From Lachnoclostridium sp. UBA2905 (GTDB lineage Bacteria > Bacillota > Clostridia > Lachnospirales > Lachnospiraceae), in the NCBI GenBank assembly GCA_002349525.1, contig DEDL01000033.1:44455-108454 (forward strand): DNA of 64,000 nt, given 5' to 3'. Of this stretch, positions 28,031 to 36,484 are shown one piece after another; the first letter of the stretch is position 1; each line of letters starts with the position of its first letter. Below the pieces are notes generated by a model, which saw only the letters and a list, made by a program, of their open reading frames with translations, did no database searches and was not told where the DNA came from. Both the position numbers and the translations under genes were made by a program.

Positions 28031-28663
28031 ATGAGCATATATGTTTTTGATATGAGGAAGCTTGAGGATGATAGCTTTTTTGAAGAATACTATAACAATG
28101 CTTCTAAGACAAGGCAGAAAAAAGCAGATGAGTCTGTTTCCCATATAAGAAAAATTGAAAACATTGCAGCGGCAAAGGTGATTGACATGGCAGTGTCTGA
28201 ATATGGCTTCAGGGAAAAGGACCTTAAATATGTATATGGCCCCCAGGGTAAACCCTACGTGGAAGGTAATCCCTTTTACATTAATATCTCCCATTCAGGA
28301 GATTATGTCGTGTGTCTTATAAGTGATAGAGAGTCAGGAATAGATATTCAGAAGGTGGAAAAAAACCGTTTGGCAGTAGCCAGGCGTTTTTTTGCAGAGA
28401 GTGAATACAAGTGGATCATTTCAAAAGAAAATGAACATGATCAAAATGAGGCATTTTACAGAATGTGGGCACTTAAGGAAAGCTACGTTAAAGCCCTTGG
28501 TATAGGAACCAGTCTTGCCTTTGACAAATTTGAGATAAGGATCAATGCTGATGACAGTGCTAAGGTGTTTTGTCATGGCAGAGAAATGAACTGGGAATTT
28601 GAAGAAATGACCATGCCTGGATATTATATTGCCTGTTGCCTGCAAAAGGATAAACTGATATAA
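28031..28663 (+). CDS. Sfp-type 4'-phosphopantetheinyl transferase
   Basis: Transfers phosphopantetheine from CoA to carrier-protein serines. 210 residues. The motifs are FYINISHSGDYVVCLIS, SGIDIQKVEKNR (Mg ligand Asp) and MWALKESYVKALGIG. Sfp-type enzymes usually serve NRPS/PKS carrier proteins, though some bacteria use them for fatty acid ACP; no biosynthetic cluster is in the window. ATG 28031 follows GGAGG by 6 bases; the GTG at 28025 falls inside that site. Confidence 0.9.
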   Translation: MSIYVFDMRKLEDDSFFEEYYNNASKTRQKKADESVSHIRKIENIAAAKVIDMAVSEYGFREKDLKYVYGPQGKPYVEGNPFYINISHSGDYVVCLISDRESGIDIQKVEKNRLAVARRFFAESEYKWIISKENEHDQNEAFYRMWALKESYVKALGIGTSLAFDKFEIRINADDSAKVFCHGREMNWEFEEMTMPGYYIACCLQKDKLI

Positions 28664-28707
28664 TGTAAGAGAATGAGGCTTAATATAAAAGGAATGGAGA
28701 TTTTGTA

Positions 28708-29634
28708 ATGGTATACGAAAACATTCTTGATGCAATGGGCAATACTCCGATGATAAAGCTTAACAGAATGGTTGATGATGAATGTGCTGATGTATACGTT
28801 AAGTTTGAAGGACTTAATGTGGGTGGTTCCATTAAATCAAGAACAGCATATAATATGATTCTTGATGCTGAAAAAAAGGGACTTATTACCAAAGATACCA
28901 TAATAGTTGAACCAACAAGTGGCAATCAGGGAATAGGGCTTGCCCTTATAGGTGCAGTTAAAGGTTATAAGGTTGTTATTGTTATGCCGGACTCCGTCAG
29001 TGAAGAGAGAAGAAAGTTAGTTGAGCACTATGGTGCTGAGGTTAAACTTGTTCATGATGACGGTGACATTGGTAAAGCAATTGAAGAATGTCTTAATACA
29101 GCTTTAAGAATGAGGGATGAGAATCCTGATGTATATGTTCCACAGCAGTTTGAGAATCCTGCCAACCCTCTTGTACATAAGTATCATACAGGTGTGGAGA
29201 TTCTTGAACAGATGTCAAGACCAATTGACGGCTTCTGCTCCGGAATAGGAACAGGCGGAACAATAAGCGGAATAGGTGAAGTACTTAAGGCCCAGAATCC
29301 TGATATAGAGATATGGGCAGTTGAGCCTGAGAATGCTGCAATACTTGCAGGAGGCAATATAGGAACTCACCTTCAGATGGGAATAGGAGATGGACTTATT
29401 CCTGAAAACCTTAATATGGATATATACAGCGATATATTTATAGTAACAGATGAACAGGCATTACAGTCTGCAAAGGATCTTGCATCCAAGGAAGGACTTA
29501 TGTGTGGAATATCAAGCGGAAGCAATGTTTTTGCAGCAATACGTCTTGCAAGAAAGCTTGGTAAAGGAAAAACAGTAGTAACTGTACTTCCGGATACCGC
29601 TGAAAGATATTTCAGCACACCATTATTTGATTAA
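28708..29634 (+). CDS. cysK: cysteine synthase (O-acetylserine sulfhydrylase)
   Basis: A PLP enzyme making cysteine from O-acetylserine and sulfide. 308 residues, normal length. PLP lysine lies in NVGGSIKSRTAYNM. The substrate loop reads EPTSGNQGIGLAL (TSGNTG in most CysK), and GIGTGGTISGIGEVLK binds phosphate. The SGNQG variant suggests slightly altered specificity, perhaps toward O-phosphoserine or cystathionine-type substrates; the primary call remains cysteine synthase. Ribosome site GGAATGGAG. Confidence 0.88.
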   Translation: MVYENILDAMGNTPMIKLNRMVDDECADVYVKFEGLNVGGSIKSRTAYNMILDAEKKGLITKDTIIVEPTSGNQGIGLALIGAVKGYKVVIVMPDSVSEERRKLVEHYGAEVKLVHDDGDIGKAIEECLNTALRMRDENPDVYVPQQFENPANPLVHKYHTGVEILEQMSRPIDGFCSGIGTGGTISGIGEVLKAQNPDIEIWAVEPENAAILAGGNIGTHLQMGIGDGLIPENLNMDIYSDIFIVTDEQALQSAKDLASKEGLMCGISSGSNVFAAIRLARKLGKGKTVVTVLPDTAERYFSTPLFD

Positions 29635-29692
29635 AATGATAGTCGCATTCCATATGACTATTATATAAAATGAATTAAGGAGAAGAATAAAA

Positions 29693-30082
29693 ATGAGTAA
29701 AATTCAGGTTAGTATTAAACCAACAGAGATAAAGAAAGTAGAATTCCAGGCACCTGCGAATGTTGTACCGGGACAGCCAATGAATCTTGAGCTTAAGTCA
29801 CAGGCTAAGGTTCTTCTTAATATGTCAGCACCCCTTATTGCAGTTGTAGAGGTATCATTTAGCGCAACATGTCCTGATGATCCAACAGTTAATCTTGAAG
29901 TTGTAACTGTTACAGGAGTTACTGTAAGCAGCTTCATCGATAACCTTGATCAGGTAATTCAGAGTGAATATATGCCAGGAATTATGCTTGCTGTTAATGA
30001 GAAGCTTAAGCAGGTAACAAGTGTTATGGGAATCAACTTAAGACTTCCAAGCATGGCATTTTCATATGGCAAGGATGAATAA
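29693..30082 (+). CDS. conserved small protein of unknown function
   Basis: A 129-residue cytoplasmic protein with no signal or membrane segment. It has an alternating-strand N-terminus (IQVSIKPTEIKKVEF, LIAVVEVSFSATCPDD) and a helical C-terminal part (VIQSEYMPGIMLAVNEKLKQ) ending GINLRLPSMAFSYGKDE. The general layout is reminiscent of SecB-like folds, but I do not recognise the family. AAGGAG precedes the ATG; codon use is strongly biased, suggesting good expression. It stands alone between cysK and the alpha-galactosidase gene. Confidence 0.78.
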   Translation: MSKIQVSIKPTEIKKVEFQAPANVVPGQPMNLELKSQAKVLLNMSAPLIAVVEVSFSATCPDDPTVNLEVVTVTGVTVSSFIDNLDQVIQSEYMPGIMLAVNEKLKQVTSVMGINLRLPSMAFSYGKDE

Positions 30083-30130
30083 GTTCATTAATGCATATTG
30101 ATATAACATATTTCCATTTATAAGAAATCT

Positions 30131-30180
30131 TCTTCACTTTATTATTTAGGTAACTGATAAAAAGTGAAGGAGGTTTTTTT
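30131..30180 (+). terminator. terminator-like hairpin whose 3' arm carries the next ribosome site
   Basis: CTTCACTTT (30132-30140) pairs with AAAGTGAAG (30161-30169), and a T7 run follows at 30174-30180. The ribosome site AAGGAGG (30167-30173) of the alpha-galactosidase gene begins inside the 3' arm, so the same structure could end the upstream transcript and limit translation of readthrough RNA. Confidence 0.65.
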
Positions 30181-30182
30181 CG

Positions 30183-32351
30183 TTGGGTATTATATATAAC
30201 AGTGAAGAAAGAATATTTAAAATTGACACACCAAAATCTACATATATGCTTGGAATCGGAGATGATTTTGGTCATATTGTACATGTTTATTATGGCAAAA
30301 AGATAGAGGGAGATACTTTTGGAATTCCACTTCCAACAATAGATCCTAAGAATAAGATCTGGTATATGGATGGTAGTAAAATGGAGTATCCAACTGGAGA
30401 TATAGGAGACTTCAGAGAGCATTGTATAGAAATTAAGAATGCTAATGGTGCGCATGCCCTTGAATGTGGCTATAAAAAACACAGAATATACGGTGGAAAA
30501 CCGGAGATTCCAGGACTTCCTGCAACATTTGCCGGTGAGAATGAATGTACAACATTAGAGCTTACCCTTGTAGATGAGATTGCCGGAGTAGAGCTTGTAC
30601 TTATATATTCAGCATTTGAAGATGTGGATGTTATAACAAGAAGCGTCAGGGTTAAGAATATCGGCAGTGATGAACTTAAGCTGACAAAGATATTGTCAGC
30701 ATGTATTGATGTTGATAACAACAATTTTGAAATTATTACCCTTCATGGTTCATGGGGAAGAGAAAGACATATACAGCGCAATAAGCTTACCTACGGAAGA
30801 TATGGTGTGTACTCTGAAAGAGGAGTATCCAGCCACCAGGATCATCCATTTATGGCAATTGTTGAAGGTGGTACAACTCAGAAAATGGGTGAAGTTTATG
30901 CCATGAATTTTGTGTACTCAGGTAATTTTGAAGCTCAGTGTGAGCTTACACCACAGAACGCAGCCAGAATGGTAATGGGTATTAATCCTTATCAGTTTGA
31001 GTGGACTCTTAATTCTGGAGAGGTTTTTGATGCACCTGAGGTTGTTATGGTTTATTCTGCAAATGGACTTGGAGAAATGACACGTAATTTCCATGATTTG
31101 TACAGAAAGCACCTCATCAGAGGAAAATACAAATCAACAAAACGTCCTATTCTTATAAATAACTGGGAAGCAACTTATTTTAACTTTGATACAGATAAGC
31201 TTTTGTCAATTGCCTCAAAGGCAGCAGAGCTTGGAATTGAAATGCTTGTTGTGGATGACGGCTGGTTTGGCAACAGATTCGATGATAACAGAGCATTAGG
31301 AGACTGGGTTGTCAATGAAGATAAGATTAAGGGGGGACTTAAGTACCTTGTAGATGAAGTAAATAAGCTGGGTATGAAGTTTGGAATGTGGTTTGAGCCT
31401 GAGATGGTATGCCCTGATTCAGATCTTTACCGTGCACATCCGGACTGGGCAATCAGTATTCCGGGAAGAGAGCCTGGAAGGGCCAGAAACCAGCTTGTGC
31501 TTGATATTACAAGAAAAGAAGTAAGAGATTATATATTTGAAAGTATGTCAAAGGTACTTCACAGTGCCAATGTTGAGTATGTAAAATGGGATATGAACAG
31601 AGCCCTTACAGATGTTTGGAGTGCTGATCTTGCAGCTGACAGACAGGGTGAATTCTACCACCGTTATGTGCTTGGAGTATATGATCTTCAGGGACGCCTT
31701 ATTAAGGAATTCCCAGATCTTCTTCTTGAAAACTGCTCAAGTGGTGGCGGAAGATATGATCCGGGTATGTTATATTTCAGCCCACAGATATGGTGTTCAG
31801 ACAATGCAGATGCCATAACAAGACTTGATATTCAGGAGGGAACATCACTTATTTATCCATTGTCAACAATGGGTGCCCATATTACAGATTGTCCTAACCA
31901 TTCAAATGGACGAGTTACACCATTTGAAACAAGAGGTATTGTTGCTCTGGCAGGAACATTTGGATATGAGCTTGATATTACAAAGATTCCTGAGGAAGAA
32001 AGAAAACAGATACCTGATCAGATTGCCATGTATCACAGGTACAATGATCTTGTCAGAGAGGGAGACTACTATAGAATCCTTTCATTCAGGGAAAATAACC
32101 GAGATGACAGCTATATGGTGGTTTCAAAGGACAAGAAGGAAGCGCTTGTTACATTTGTTCAGGTAATGCACATGACAAGTGTGCCTAACCTTCCGGTGAA
32201 ATTAGAGGGACTTGACCCTGACACAATGTACAGAATAGATGAAATTGACATGACCTTAAGCGGTTCAGTTCTTATGAATGCCGGTCTTCCTGTAAAATGG
32301 GAGCATGGAGACTATAAGGCTGGATTATATTACCTTAAAGCTGTGGAATAA
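30183..32351 (+). CDS. GH36 alpha-galactosidase
   Basis: Hydrolyses terminal alpha-1,6-galactose from raffinose-family sugars, melibiose or galactomannan. 722 residues. The N-terminal beta-sandwich domain (about 1-320) leads to the barrel with LVVDDGWFGNRFDDN, nucleophile Asp470 in KWDMNR and acid/base Asp540 in CSDNADAI. No signal peptide, so it is cytoplasmic and acts on imported oligosaccharides. It starts at TTG 30183, the only start matching the AAGGAGG site 9 bases upstream. No transporter or regulator is adjacent. An intrinsic terminator follows. Confidence 0.94.
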   Translation: MGIIYNSEERIFKIDTPKSTYMLGIGDDFGHIVHVYYGKKIEGDTFGIPLPTIDPKNKIWYMDGSKMEYPTGDIGDFREHCIEIKNANGAHALECGYKKHRIYGGKPEIPGLPATFAGENECTTLELTLVDEIAGVELVLIYSAFEDVDVITRSVRVKNIGSDELKLTKILSACIDVDNNNFEIITLHGSWGRERHIQRNKLTYGRYGVYSERGVSSHQDHPFMAIVEGGTTQKMGEVYAMNFVYSGNFEAQCELTPQNAARMVMGINPYQFEWTLNSGEVFDAPEVVMVYSANGLGEMTRNFHDLYRKHLIRGKYKSTKRPILINNWEATYFNFDTDKLLSIASKAAELGIEMLVVDDGWFGNRFDDNRALGDWVVNEDKIKGGLKYLVDEVNKLGMKFGMWFEPEMVCPDSDLYRAHPDWAISIPGREPGRARNQLVLDITRKEVRDYIFESMSKVLHSANVEYVKWDMNRALTDVWSADLAADRQGEFYHRYVLGVYDLQGRLIKEFPDLLLENCSSGGGRYDPGMLYFSPQIWCSDNADAITRLDIQEGTSLIYPLSTMGAHITDCPNHSNGRVTPFETRGIVALAGTFGYELDITKIPEEERKQIPDQIAMYHRYNDLVREGDYYRILSFRENNRDDSYMVVSKDKKEALVTFVQVMHMTSVPNLPVKLEGLDPDTMYRIDEIDMTLSGSVLMNAGLPVKWEHGDYKAGLYYLKAVE

Positions 32352-32456
32352 GCATAATTAGCAGGCAAAATATAACTAAATAACAGGATTATAGCAATAT
32401 TTTAAGGACGGTGTGAATTTTTTTCTGTAAATTCAGATCTTCTATGATAATTGATG

Positions 32457-32495
32457 CGGCTTAACAGCAGATTTCTGGATTAAGCCGTTGTTTAT
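32457..32495 (+). terminator. intrinsic terminator
   Basis: CGGCTTAA (32457-32464) with TTAAGCCG (32480-32487), then TTGTTTATTT. It ends the alpha-galactosidase transcript. Confidence 0.75.
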
Positions 32496-32501
32496 TTAAT
32501 A

Positions 32502-32580
32502 GCAAAAATAAGCTGGTATGTCAAGAGTGCCTAGAGAATTCTGGGCGTATATTTACTCTTGATATTCCAGCTTTTATTGC
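32502..32580. repeat. long inverted repeat beside the transposase remnant
   Basis: GCAAAAATAAGCTGG then TGTCAAGAGT (32502-32527) pairs with ACTCTTGA then CCAGCTTTTATTGC (32555-32580), about 25 bp with small bulges around a 27-base loop. It abuts the stop codon of the IS256-type fragment, so it may be the element's 3' terminator or terminal region. Confidence 0.6.
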
Positions 32581-32830
32581 TATATCTGCATTCTGTCCGG
32601 GTACATGATTTCGAGTCCACCATGGACTTTGCCCCAATTACGGATTGGCATTGTCCATTTTTTTGCTATTTCAAAAGTCCCCAGGTATAGTGCTTTCAAC
32701 AGTGCCTGTGAGCTCGGAAATACGCTTCTCTGCTTGTTTAGCCTGCGATAGTATGAATTCAATGATTCAATGGTATTTGTGGTATAAAACGCAGTACGAA
32801 CCTCTTTGGAAAATTTAAAAATTGGGGAGT
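32581..32830 (-). pseudogene. C-terminal remnant of an IS256-family (mutator) transposase
   Basis: On the minus strand the translated frame contains FSKEVRTAFYTTNTIESLNS, YYRRLNKQRSVFPSS, LLKALYLGTFEIAKKW and MPIRNWGKVHGG, the hallmark C-terminal end of IS256-family DDE transposases, ending with a stop at 32580. The catalytic N-terminal two thirds are absent: upstream sequence switches to the ATPase gene, whose stop lies at 32851. The open frame reaches 32888 only by running into unrelated DNA. A dead fragment and the clearest sign of past mobile-element activity in the window. Confidence 0.88.
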
Positions 32831-32850
32831 GCAACATGAGTTTACATTGT

Positions 32851-34146
32851 TTATTTTTCAAGAATTTGCGGATCAAGGAGGAAGTCATAAATGTTCACAG
32901 TCAAAATACCATACTCATCGTAGTGCGGCTGAACGATGTCTTTGGTAACAACAATTTTCTTGAAAGAATCATCAATCTTTCTGAATGGTCTGATTTCCTG
33001 AGTACGCTTCGCTTCATCTGGCAGAGAATACGCAGACTGGATGTAGTATCTGGAAGAACCAAGATTGCATACAAAATCAATCTCAAGTTGTTTACGGATA
33101 ACCTTACCTTCTTGATCTCGTTCCGCAATCGGTATTACACCTACGTCCACGCTGTAGCCACGCATACGAAGTTCGTTATAAATTACATTCTCCATAGAAT
33201 GGGTCTGCTCGAACTGACGGAAGTTGATTCTGGCATTGCGAAGTCCAAGATCGGAGAAATAATATTTCTTTGGAGTTTCGATATATGCCTTTCCTTTAAT
33301 GTCATATCTTTGCGCCGATTCAATCAGGAAAGAATCCTCAAAATAATCCAGATATTTCTTAATGGTAGCGGAAGTGATTCTGGATTTCTTTACCGTCTTG
33401 AAAGTATTCTTCAGTTTTTCCGGATTGGTCAGTGAACCAATAGCAGAGGAAAGAATGTTCAGAAGATCTTCCAGTTCTCCAATGTTCTTTACCCGGTTAC
33501 GTTTGGTAATATCTCGAAGATAAATTTCATTGAACAAATTCTGCAATGCAACTGCTTTATCGTTTGCTCCCTCACGAAGAACAACCAGAGGGATGCCGCC
33601 ATATAGCATATATTCAGATAATCCCATGTACTTATCACCGTTGTAAACGGTCATGAACTCGACAAAGCTCAGGGGATACATATGAACTTCGTCACCACGA
33701 CCGGCGAACTCGGTAGCTATATCTTTGGACAGGAGCTTTGCGTTACTTCCGGTCACAAATACATCCATATGATCTTTTCGAAGATAGCCATTCAGAACAG
33801 CTTCAAAGCAATCCAACATCTGAATTTCATCAAGTAGCAGATAATACATTCCTTCACCTACGACTTTAGAACGGATATATGCCATGAACTTTTCAGGATC
33901 AACTCCACGCTTTTCCTTTTCAATCTGAATCAGGCTTTCTCCAATCAGATAAAGATCATCTGCTGAGTCAAAAGCAAAACGGATAATGTGGTCGGCATCA
34001 ACACCGCTTTCCAGTAAGTGATGATAAAACAGATTATTCAATAAATAGGATTTGCCGCATCGGCGTATACCGGTAATTACCTTAATCAGTCCATTGTTTT
34101 TTCTTTTTATTAATTTATCCAGATAAAAATCTCTGCGAATCTCCAT
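32851..34146 (-). CDS. AAA+ ATPase with DUF4143 (AAA_14 family)
   Basis: A 431-residue ATPase of a widespread, poorly understood family. The N-terminal AAA_14 domain has Walker A ITGIRRCGKSYLLNN and Walker B YYLLLDEIQML; FVTGSNAKLLSKDIATEFAGR is a sensor-like motif. The C-terminal DUF4143 domain contains ETPKKYYFSDLGLRNARINF and ends with a nuclease-like ELRMRGYSVDVG/LEIDFVC region. Codon use is less AT-biased than its neighbours, and it is flanked by an IS remnant, consistent with transfer. AAGGAGA lies upstream of the ATG (34146). Its promoter overlaps palindromic repeats, suggesting self-control. Confidence 0.9.
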   Translation of the reverse strand: MEIRRDFYLDKLIKRKNNGLIKVITGIRRCGKSYLLNNLFYHHLLESGVDADHIIRFAFDSADDLYLIGESLIQIEKEKRGVDPEKFMAYIRSKVVGEGMYYLLLDEIQMLDCFEAVLNGYLRKDHMDVFVTGSNAKLLSKDIATEFAGRGDEVHMYPLSFVEFMTVYNGDKYMGLSEYMLYGGIPLVVLREGANDKAVALQNLFNEIYLRDITKRNRVKNIGELEDLLNILSSAIGSLTNPEKLKNTFKTVKKSRITSATIKKYLDYFEDSFLIESAQRYDIKGKAYIETPKKYYFSDLGLRNARINFRQFEQTHSMENVIYNELRMRGYSVDVGVIPIAERDQEGKVIRKQLEIDFVCNLGSSRYYIQSAYSLPDEAKRTQEIRPFRKIDDSFKKIVVTKDIVQPHYDEYGILTVNIYDFLLDPQILEK

Positions 34147-34166
34147 CTTAAAGTCTCCTTACGAAA

Positions 34167-34199
34167 GATTTTTGCAACATGTTGCACTTTTCTATTCTA
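34167..34199 (-). promoter_or_regulatory. operator-like 33-bp repeat, copy 1, with palindrome TGCAACATGTTGCA
   Basis: A perfect 14-bp palindrome (34173-34186) sits just after the predicted transcription start of the ATPase gene. An 84-bp-distant second copy of the surrounding 33 bp lies at 34251-34283. Position and symmetry fit a repressor binding site. Confidence 0.65.
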
Positions 34200-34227
34200 T
34201 TATATCCAGATAGACTTCGGAAATCAA
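34199..34227 (-). promoter_or_regulatory. sigma-A promoter of the AAA+ ATPase gene
   Basis: Read on the minus strand: TTGATT (34227-34222), a 17-base spacer, TATAAT (34204-34199). It lies between the two 33-bp repeats. Confidence 0.75.
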
Positions 34228-34250
34228 TATATCAGCGGGATGTTGAAATA

Positions 34251-34283
34251 GATTTTTGTAACATGTTGCATTTTTCTATTCTA
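34251..34283 (-). promoter_or_regulatory. operator-like 33-bp repeat, copy 2
   Basis: Differs from copy 1 at only two positions and includes TGTAACATGTTGCA (34257-34270). It lies about 25-30 bases upstream of the -35 box, suitable for cooperative or looped repressor binding with copy 1. Confidence 0.6.
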
Positions 34284-34340
34284 CAATCATATTATATGCT
34301 TTAGTAGCGGTTATTATCCCTCATTTTATTCGTATTCTTG

Positions 34341-34571
34341 TTAAAAAAGCAGCCATACACCGTAGTGTATGACTGCTACATATCTAAGATAAGATTTCAT
34401 TAAGAAGTTTTTGGTATTTTTCCCCAAAGATACAATCATCAACTTATACCAAGTATCACGTGAAAACTCTTCATTTTCGATACACCATATTTTATAATGC
34501 AAATCTCTGGTAGCGGTATATTGATTGATTGGATAAGCAAATTCTTCTTTACCGACAACGTCGGAAATATG
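34341..34571 (-). pseudogene. 77-codon open frame without a start, probable gene remnant
   Basis: On the minus strand an uninterrupted frame runs from a TAA just upstream of 34571 to a TAA at 34341-34343. It has no suitable ATG and no ribosome site, but its composition looks coding (PINQYTATRDLHYKIW, ENEEFSRDTWYKLMIVSLGK). I do not recognise the family. Its 3' end overlaps a terminator hairpin, as a genuine gene end would. The remaining bases from 34284 to 34741 hold only terminators. Confidence 0.4.
34342..34378 (-). terminator. intrinsic terminator on the minus strand
   Basis: GCAG(T)CATACAC and GTGTATGGCTGC arms around TACG (34349-34376), followed on the minus strand by six T. It fits the end of the remnant frame at 34341-34571. 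Confidence 0.7.
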
Positions 34572-34582
34572 TTATTATTAAT

Positions 34583-34611
34583 GGGCAGACCTTTTGGTCG
34601 GCCCGTTTTTT
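34583..34611 (+). terminator. intrinsic terminator
   Basis: GGGCAGACC (34583-34591), TTTT loop, GGTCGGCCC (34596-34604), then GTTTTTT. Strong hairpin with no intact plus-strand gene upstream, perhaps left over from a lost gene. Confidence 0.8.
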
Positions 34612-34741
34612 GAGCCTGCGCGCCCTACTGTGAATAGCTATGAATCTGGAAACACTGGGATTAGCGGATAAAGACCACGTCTGTAATGGCTTTATATACT
34701 TTATACAATAAAAATAAAACTAACATAAAAGGAAGAAAAAA

Positions 34742-36484
34742 ATGAAACTCATGCTCAGGTTTATGAAACCATACACAGCCAGAATTATAATAACAGTAAT
34801 CCTAAAATTTCTGGCAGTTATAAGCGAACTGTTTATACCCTATACACTTGAATATGTTATTGATGATATTGCACCCACAAAGAATATGAAACTTGTAGCC
34901 TTATACGGAATTGTTATGGTAGTATTCGCTGTGCTGGGCTTATTTTTTAATGTAATGGGTAACAGAATGGCAACCTATACTTCAAAAAATGCCATAAGAA
35001 ATGTGCGAAGTGAACTGTTTGAAAAAACAATGTTTCTTGGCGGCGAAGAATTTGACAGGGCATCCCTGCCTTCAGTAATATCAAGAATGACCTCTGATTC
35101 CTACAATGTGCAGAGCTTTCTTGGAATTGTGCAGAGAATGGGAGTGCGGGCACCCATAATGCTGCTTGGAGGTATAATAATTGCCGGCAGAATGGATATT
35201 TCACTTACACTGGTGCTTTTGTGTATGATACCTGTGCTGGCATTTATAATAATATTTATCTCTAAAAAAGGAATACCAATGTTTCGTAAGGTTCAGGGCA
35301 TGTTAGATGGAATTGTGTGCATAATGAGGGAAAACATATCCGGTGTCCGTGTAATAAGGGCCTTATCAAAGCACTATTATGAAAAAGACAGGTTCGAAAA
35401 GCAAAGTGACGCCCTGGCTGAAAGTGACATAAAAGCAGGTATGGTTATGGCACTTCCTAACCCAGTAATGACACTTTTTCTTAATACAGGTCTTACCCTT
35501 ATCATACTTATAGGAGCATACAGAGTTAACAGTGGAGTAATGAAAACAGGGGTTATCCTTGCATTTCTTACGTATTTCAATATGATAATGCAGGCTGTCA
35601 TGGGTATAAACAGAATATTTATTCTGTATTCAAAGGCAGGCGCGTCGGCTGACAGAATAGATGATCTTCTTTCAATTAAAAATTCTGTGGAAGACCTGCC
35701 AGAGGATGCAAATGATGGCACAGACAGTAGTAAAAATGACGGATCTGATTATGCAATAATTTTTGATAAGGTTTCCATTGATAAAATGGGACTTAAGGAT
35801 ATAAGCTTTAAGGTGAAAAAGGGCCAGAGTCTTGGAATTATAGGTTCTACCGGATGTGGAAAGACAACGATACTTAATCTCTTACTGCGTTTTTATGATC
35901 CTGATTCAGGTACAATAAGTATCGATGGTAAACCGGTAAAATATTACAGCAGAAAAGCTCTTCGCCAGAAATTCGGAGTGGTTTTCCAGAATGACATAAT
36001 TTTCAATGACACAATATACGAGAATATTGACTTTGGACGTAATCTTGATAAAAAGGATATTGAAAAAGGTGCACAAAATGCGGAAATTGCTGATTACATA
36101 GAGGGACTTCCTGACAAATATCAGCACATTCTTGCTATAAAAGGCATGAACCTTAGTGGAGGACAAAGACAGAGGATGCTTGTTGCCAGAGCTCTTGCAG
36201 GTGGCAGTGAGATAATAATTCTTGATGATTCCTCCAGTGCACTTGATTACAGGACAGATGCAAGGCTTAGGGAGAACCTTAAGAAGAATTATCCTCATGT
36301 TACCAATGTTATGATTGCCCAGCGAGTAAGTTCAGTAAGGGATATGAATAGCATTATTGTTATGGACAAGGGAAGAATAATAGGTTACGGAGACCATGAA
36401 AGTCTCATGGAAAACTGTGAGACATACAGAGAAACATACAATATGCAGATGGGGGAGGAAATGTGCAATGCCGCCAATCAGTAG
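34742..36484 (+). CDS. ABC exporter half-transporter, subunit 1 (multidrug type)
   Basis: A 580-residue type IV ABC half-transporter: six membrane segments (about 15-310) followed by an ATPase domain with Walker A IGSTGCGKTT, signature NLSGGQRQRML and Walker B IIILDDSSSALD. After Walker B the catalytic Glu is replaced by Asp, and the switch His is replaced (MIAQRVSS), so this subunit carries the degenerate half-sites. With its partner it should form a heterodimer exporting drugs, lipids or peptides. GGAAG precedes the ATG. Confidence 0.92.
   Translation: MKLMLRFMKPYTARIIITVILKFLAVISELFIPYTLEYVIDDIAPTKNMKLVALYGIVMVVFAVLGLFFNVMGNRMATYTSKNAIRNVRSELFEKTMFLGGEEFDRASLPSVISRMTSDSYNVQSFLGIVQRMGVRAPIMLLGGIIIAGRMDISLTLVLLCMIPVLAFIIIFISKKGIPMFRKVQGMLDGIVCIMRENISGVRVIRALSKHYYEKDRFEKQSDALAESDIKAGMVMALPNPVMTLFLNTGLTLIILIGAYRVNSGVMKTGVILAFLTYFNMIMQAVMGINRIFILYSKAGASADRIDDLLSIKNSVEDLPEDANDGTDSSKNDGSDYAIIFDKVSIDKMGLKDISFKVKKGQSLGIIGSTGCGKTTILNLLLRFYDPDSGTISIDGKPVKYYSRKALRQKFGVVFQNDIIFNDTIYENIDFGRNLDKKDIEKGAQNAEIADYIEGLPDKYQHILAIKGMNLSGGQRQRMLVARALAGGSEIIILDDSSSALDYRTDARLRENLKKNYPHVTNVMIAQRVSSVRDMNSIIVMDKGRIIGYGDHESLMENCETYRETYNMQMGEEMCNAANQ

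Noticed and set aside
32806..33435. 209-codon plus-strand frame opposite the ATPase gene
   Set aside because: Lies wholly on the opposite strand of the AAA_14/DUF4143 gene and the IS remnant; no family motifs and no plausible ribosome site.
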